The notes below the pieces were generated by a model. It made no database searches. It was given only the letters and a program-made list of their open reading frames with translations, and had not been told where the DNA came from. A stretch of DNA of 64,000 nucleotides from Cellulomonas edaphi. GTDB taxonomy: Bacteria > Actinomycetota > Actinomycetes > Actinomycetales > Cellulomonadaceae. This document shows positions 61,006 through 64,000 of the stretch, in pieces. The stretch covers positions 744,001-808,000 of the forward strand of contig NZ_JAUCGR010000002.1 in the NCBI RefSeq assembly GCF_030362815.1, written 5' to 3'. Each line of letters begins with the position of its first letter. The stretch's first letter is position 1. Both the position numbers and the translations under genes were made by a program.

Positions 61006-61232
61006 GTTCGATCTCGCACGTGGTGTCGCTCGCCGTCGGCAGCCTCCATGTCGGCGATCCAGGCCTCGACCTCGCTCATCCGGAACCGGATCTGGCGACC
61101 GACTCGGAACCCGCGCGGGCCGCGACCCTTGGAGCGCAGGTCGTACAAGGCCTGGTTGCTCCCCGACAAGAACGCGGCAAGCTCTGACATGGTCATCGAC
61201 GGCTCTGTGGCCGACCTCACGAAAGTGTCCAT
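61002..61232 (-). CDS. Excisionase-like HTH protein
   Basis: This is 76 residues from ATG 61232 (internal ATGs at 61196 and 61190 are alternatives). It is a MerR/excisionase-type winged helix: TMSELAAFLSGSNQALYDLRSKGRGPRGFRVGRQIRFRMSEVEAWI-like text across ~15-60. Such proteins bend DNA at the attachment site and set the direction of integrase. The gene overlaps the integrase start and lies about 125 bp from the right repeat. The 3' half is duplicated in the relic at 53873-54183. Confidence 0.9.
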   Translation of the reverse strand: MDTFVRSATEPSMTMSELAAFLSGSNQALYDLRSKGRGPRGFRVGRQIRFRMSEVEAWIADMEAADGERHHVRDRT

Positions 61233-61334
61233 GCCAGCAGGTGTGCAGCGGACGTCCAAGACGCGACGAGGCGGCCCGAGACTCGACCCTGCGGACTCGA
61301 TCCCAGGATCAAATCTGGCTATTAAATGGCTAGT

Positions 61335-61374
61335 GGCCACGTCAGTCTCCTGTGTTCAGGATCCCGACGTGGCC
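61335..61374 (-). terminator. Hairpin downstream of tRNA-Ala
   Basis: GGCCACGT at 61335-61342 and ACGTGGCC at 61367-61374 form a perfect 8-bp stem just past the tRNA 3' end. The same pair recurs at the left attachment site (48981-48988, 49013-49020), with the loops diverged, so both chromosome and element supply a tRNA terminator. Confidence 0.5.
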
Positions 61375-61426
61375 TCTGACCTGCGAAAATGGTGGAGCTG
61401 AGGGGACTCGAACCCCTGACCCCCTG
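61357..61426. repeat. Attachment-site repeat, right
   Basis: Identical over 70 bp to 49003-49072. It spans from the tRNA-Ala anticodon arm 3' side to 33 bases beyond the CCA end. The tRNA remains whole on this side. Confidence 0.95.
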
Positions 61427-61465
61427 CATGCCATGCAGGTGCGCTACCAGCTGCGCCACAGCCCC
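61390..61465 (-). tRNA. tRNA-Ala (GGC anticodon)
   Basis: 76 bases with genomically encoded CCA. Acceptor stem GGGGCTG/CAGCTCC (one G-U pair), D-loop GCAGCTGGTAGCGC, anticodon stem CCTGC/GCAGG with loop ATGGCAT (anticodon GGC), and T-arm GGGTTCGAGTCCC. It is the integration target of the island. Confidence 0.97.
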
Positions 61466-61562
61466 GCGGCCCACCGGAGCGGGCCACCACACCCTTGCGG
61501 GCGCTCGGAGAGTTTAAGACGATCCGCGCCCGGAAAGCCAATCGGGCATCGATCCGGTGCCG

Positions 61563-62261
61563 TCAGCCCGGGTCGCGGGTCTGCGCGTCCGCCTCCGAGC
61601 CGTGCACCGTGTCGGGTCCCGCGTTCCAGTCCGAGGAGGCGTCGGTGGGGCCCAGGTTGTAGCCAGTGAGCCGCCAGCCGGGCTCGACCGAGCCGGTGGA
61701 CGACACCAGCTCGGCCCAGTGCGCGTTCAGCATGCCCGCGATGCCCCGCCACTGCGGCGGCATGCCGAGCAGCTCGCCCACGGCGGAGCTGATGGCGGCG
61801 CCGTGCGAGACCACGACGAGCGTGTCGTGCCGGTCGAGCGCGGCGGAGTGCTCGGCGATCGACTCCGCGATGCGCGCGGCGACCTCGGCCCGCGTCTCGG
61901 CACCCACGCGTGACGGCTCGCCGCCTGAGCGCCACAGGGCGAAGTCGTCGGGCCAGGTCGCCTGGATCTCGTCGCCCGTGAGCCCCTCCCACTCGCCGAA
62001 CCCGCGCTCGCGGACGCGGGGGTCCACGACGGCCTCGATGCCCGTCGCGCGAGCCAGGAAGCCCGCCGTCTCGACGGCGCGATCCAGGTCGGAGACGACG
62101 ATCGCGGTCGGGTCGTGCCGCTCCAGCAGCCGAGCGGCCGCGGTGCGCGCCTGCCAGCGACCGATGTCGTCGAGCGGGATGTCGACCTGGCCCTGCAGGC
62201 GGGCCTCGGCGTTGAAGGCGGTGCGACCGTGCCGCCACAGCAGCAGGCGGCCCGCCGTCAC
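61563..62261 (-). CDS. Histidine phosphatase family protein
   Basis: This is 232 residues. The phosphohistidine motif LWRHGRT puts the nucleophile at H11; Arg and second His (VVVSHGAAI) and RERGFGEWEGLTG complete the active site of the phosphoglycerate-mutase-like family. Substrate is a small phosphoester, possibly a sugar phosphate or cofactor precursor. The GTG start overlaps the rsfS stop (GTGA), so both are in one operon. Confidence 0.92.
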   Translation of the reverse strand: MTAGRLLLWRHGRTAFNAEARLQGQVDIPLDDIGRWQARTAAARLLERHDPTAIVVSDLDRAVETAGFLARATGIEAVVDPRVRERGFGEWEGLTGDEIQATWPDDFALWRSGGEPSRVGAETRAEVAARIAESIAEHSAALDRHDTLVVVSHGAAISSAVGELLGMPPQWRGIAGMLNAHWAELVSSTGSVEPGWRLTGYNLGPTDASSDWNAGPDTVHGSEADAQTRDPG

Positions 62262-62647
62262 GCGACGTCGCTCGGCTCGGTGCCCCTCGCGTCCTCGGGC
62301 AGCTCGATCACCGGGCAGTCCTTCCAGAGCCGCTCGAGGGCGTAGTACACGCGGTCCTCGGAGTGCTGGACGTGCACGACGACGTCGCCGAAGTCGATCA
62401 GCACCCAGCGGCCGGCGGACTTACCCTCGCGACGCACCGGCTTGGCGCCCAGCTTGAACAGGGCCTCCTCGACGGCGTCGACGATCGCGCCCACCTGACG
62501 CTCGTTGGTGCCCGACGCGATGAGGAACACGTCCGTGAGGACGAGCTGCTCGCTCACGTCGAGGGCGATGATCTCCTCGGCCTTGATGTCGGATGCTGCG
62601 CGGGCTGCCGCGACGGCAAGCTCCACGGCGCGTTCGGTGGCAGGCAC
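62258..62647 (-). CDS. rsfS: Ribosome silencing factor
   Basis: This is 129 residues of the RsfS/Iojap (DUF143) family: DVSEQLVLTDVFLIASGTNERQVGAIVDAVEEAL and GRWVLIDFGDVVVHVQHSEDRVYYALERLW. It binds ribosomal protein L14 on the 50S subunit and blocks subunit joining when nutrients fall. GTG start at 62647. In Actinobacteria it usually follows nadD and precedes a histidine phosphatase; the second half of that order is seen here. Confidence 0.96.
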   Translation of the reverse strand: MPATERAVELAVAAARAASDIKAEEIIALDVSEQLVLTDVFLIASGTNERQVGAIVDAVEEALFKLGAKPVRREGKSAGRWVLIDFGDVVVHVQHSEDRVYYALERLWKDCPVIELPEDARGTEPSDVA

Positions 62648-62668
62648 AGGACTCCTTGGTTCAGGGGA

Positions 62669-63976
62669 TCAGGCAGGTTGCGGTGACGCGTGCGTCGCAG
62701 CGGCGACGTGGAGGCCCGACGAGTCGCCCGCGGCGCTGCCGTCGGGACGGTTGTTGACCACGAGCAGCATGATGAGGAAGCCGAGCACGAAGGCGACCAG
62801 GGCGAGCACGATCAGGTGCAGCCACGTGTACGGGTGGCGCGGCTTGCGCTCGTCGTCGTCCTCGTCGAGGTCGTCGACCTCGGCCGCGCGGTCGGGCAGC
62901 CCGGCCGCGGCGGGGGCCTCGGCGGCGATCGGTGCCCACGCCGGGGCGACATCGAGACCGCCGGCGGAGGCGGGCACGGGTGCCTGGTCCGGCTGCGCGC
63001 CCCATCCGACGCGCGGTGACGCGGCCGGTGCCGCGCCGGCGGTGGGAGACGGCCACGACTGACCCACGGGAGCCGCGGGCTGCTCCGGCACGGGTCGCGC
63101 CGGCGCGGTGGAAGCGGGAGCCGGCTCGGCGGGAGCGGGCGTCGCCGTGGTCCCCGCGGCAGGCACCGACGGCGGGACCGACGGAGCAGGCGACGGCGAC
63201 CAGGAGATCGGCGCGGTGACGTCCGCACCGCCGGGTGTCCATCCGCCGCCCCGCGTGGGTGCGGGCGTGGGAGTGGGCACGGGCGCGGGCTGCGGCGCCG
63301 GCGACGCGGCCGCCGCCGGAGCCGGGGTGCGCGGCGTGGGTGCGGACCACGACGGCGTGCCCGTCGCCGTGCGCCGCACCGGGGGCGACGACGGTGCCGC
63401 CGTGCCCTGCGCGGCTTGCGGGCGGCCCGCAGCGGTGGGGTCGAGCACGGTGTCGCGCGACGACCGGCGTGACCGGGCCGCCTCACCGTAGCCGGCCGTC
63501 GGGACGGCGGGGCTCGCTACAGGCTGGCCTCCCTGGACCGGACCGGCCGACGGGCCGTAGGGCTGGGCGGGCCGCGCGCTGCCCGGCACGGGGGGCTTGG
63601 AGCCCGCGGCGGCGTCGGCGACTGAGCGGCGCGGGGCAGGGCTGGAGGCGGCGGGCGCTGCGGGCGCCGAGGCAGTGGCGGGCGCGCTCCAGGCCGCGCG
63701 CGCCGGCGCGGCACCGGGCGCCTGCGCGCTCGTGCCAGGACCGGATGCGTGCGGCCACGACGTCTGCGGCGCGGGCGCTGGGGCCGACGCGGGACGGGCC
63801 GGCTGCGCGCCGCTCGGCGCGGGGCTGCCGCTCGGGCTGGTGCTGCTCGGGCCGATGCCGCCCGGGCGGGTGCCGCTCGGCGCTGGCGCCGCGGCTCGAG
63901 GTGAGGCTGCGGCGGATGAGCCGGTCGCGGGCGACGCCGCGGCGGGTGAGACGGCCGCAGGCGACTCGTCGGCCAC
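62669..63976 (-). CDS. Pro/Ala/Ser-rich protein with C-terminal membrane segment (5' end uncertain)
   Basis: From the GTG at 63976 this is 435 residues, but the frame stays open to base 64000, so the start may lie outside the window. Residues 1 to ~370 are a disordered stretch of Pro, Ala, Ser, Thr and Gly. An acidic patch (DDLDEDDDE), a basic patch and one membrane segment (YTWLHLIVLALVAFVLGFLIMLLVV) follow, then ~25 residues. A tail-anchored or type II topology is likely. It sits upstream of rsfS (21-bp gap), where many Actinobacteria have a poorly characterised membrane protein. Role unknown. Confidence 0.7.
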   Translation of the reverse strand: MADESPAAVSPAAASPATGSSAAASPRAAAPAPSGTRPGGIGPSSTSPSGSPAPSGAQPARPASAPAPAPQTSWPHASGPGTSAQAPGAAPARAAWSAPATASAPAAPAASSPAPRRSVADAAAGSKPPVPGSARPAQPYGPSAGPVQGGQPVASPAVPTAGYGEAARSRRSSRDTVLDPTAAGRPQAAQGTAAPSSPPVRRTATGTPSWSAPTPRTPAPAAAASPAPQPAPVPTPTPAPTRGGGWTPGGADVTAPISWSPSPAPSVPPSVPAAGTTATPAPAEPAPASTAPARPVPEQPAAPVGQSWPSPTAGAAPAASPRVGWGAQPDQAPVPASAGGLDVAPAWAPIAAEAPAAAGLPDRAAEVDDLDEDDDERKPRHPYTWLHLIVLALVAFVLGFLIMLLVVNNRPDGSAAGDSSGLHVAAATHASPQPA

Positions 63977-64000
63977 GCGCCGCGCGCGCCGCGAGCCCGG

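Larger units (their letters stand above)
49003..61426. mobile_element. Integrated genomic island at tRNA-Ala(GGC)
   Basis: Identical 70-bp direct repeats (49003-49072 and 61357-61426) bound 12.35 kb that carries a tyrosine integrase and excisionase-like gene next to the right repeat. The right repeat is part of the intact tRNA-Ala; the left carries only the tRNA 3' portion. Base composition inside is uneven, with A/T-rich stretches near 49.1-49.25 kb and 54.4-55.25 kb unlike the flanking chromosome. Almost all genes point the same way (-). No phage structural, replication or conjugation gene is visible, so it is a defence-type island rather than a prophage. Confidence 0.93.

Noticed and set aside
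49003..61426. Prophage interpretation of the island
   Set aside because: No capsid, terminase, tail, lysis or replication genes; only integration genes and defence-type cargo.

Overview
The window reads as high-GC actinobacterial chromosome, most likely from the order Micrococcales (Cellulomonas or a close relative). The signs are very strong G/C third positions, GTP-type PEP carboxykinase, a RamB/PrpR-type regulator, large secreted mannosidases, the holin-like/DUF3618 envelope gene set, a SAM-IV riboswitch, and rsfS next to a histidine phosphatase. Genus-level naming is inference; no rRNA gene is present.

Layout. 1-3.4 kb: envelope stress genes, a scar of a lost molybdopterin oxidoreductase, and a coiled-coil protein. 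3.4-9.4 kb: one huge secreted GH92-GH76 mannosidase with a perfect LacI-type operator in front. 9.6-13.1 kb: a PrpR/RamB-like regulator divergent from pckG. 13.1-19.6 kb: a homoprotocatechuate (4-hydroxyphenylacetate) meta-cleavage cluster (hpaE, hpaD, an FAH-RraA fusion, a GntR/FCD regulator, hpaH, hpaI). 19.7-27.0 kb: a sugar-uptake locus (binding protein, two permeases, GH43 lipoprotein, LacI regulator, GH2 enzyme) with the same operator repeated at two promoters. 27-45.9 kb: phospholipase D, prpDBC (2-methylcitrate cycle), small enzymes, an amino-acid permease, a TrkH/KtrB potassium transporter, PAS/ANTAR/STAS signalling genes, a MetQ-MetN-MetI importer, an esterase and a MarR regulator. 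46-48.7 kb: two flavin-dependent monooxygenases behind a SAM-IV riboswitch, probably for sulfur scavenging.

49.0-61.4 kb is a 12.35-kb integrated element flanked by identical 70-bp direct repeats. The right-hand repeat is the 3' part of an intact tRNA-Ala(GGC), beside a tyrosine integrase and an excisionase-like gene. The cargo is a SIR2-HerA pair (a known antiphage arrangement), a tightly coupled two-gene TerD cassette (coiled coil + central domain + TerD; TerD + coiled coil + GIY-YIG nuclease), a coupled pair of small hydrophobic proteins resembling toxin and immunity, orphan small genes, and a broken copy of the int/xis junction showing that the element is composite. The TerD/GIY-YIG cassette is the best candidate here for an undescribed defence system.

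61.4-64 kb returns to core chromosome: tRNA-Ala, a histidine phosphatase, rsfS and a Pro/Ala-rich single-pass membrane protein cut by the window end.

The catabolic modules converge on central metabolism. The hpa pathway should yield pyruvate and succinate semialdehyde; the methylcitrate cycle turns propionyl-CoA into pyruvate and succinate; pckG links C4 acids to gluconeogenesis. The PrpR-like regulator beside pckG is a plausible coordinator of the last two.
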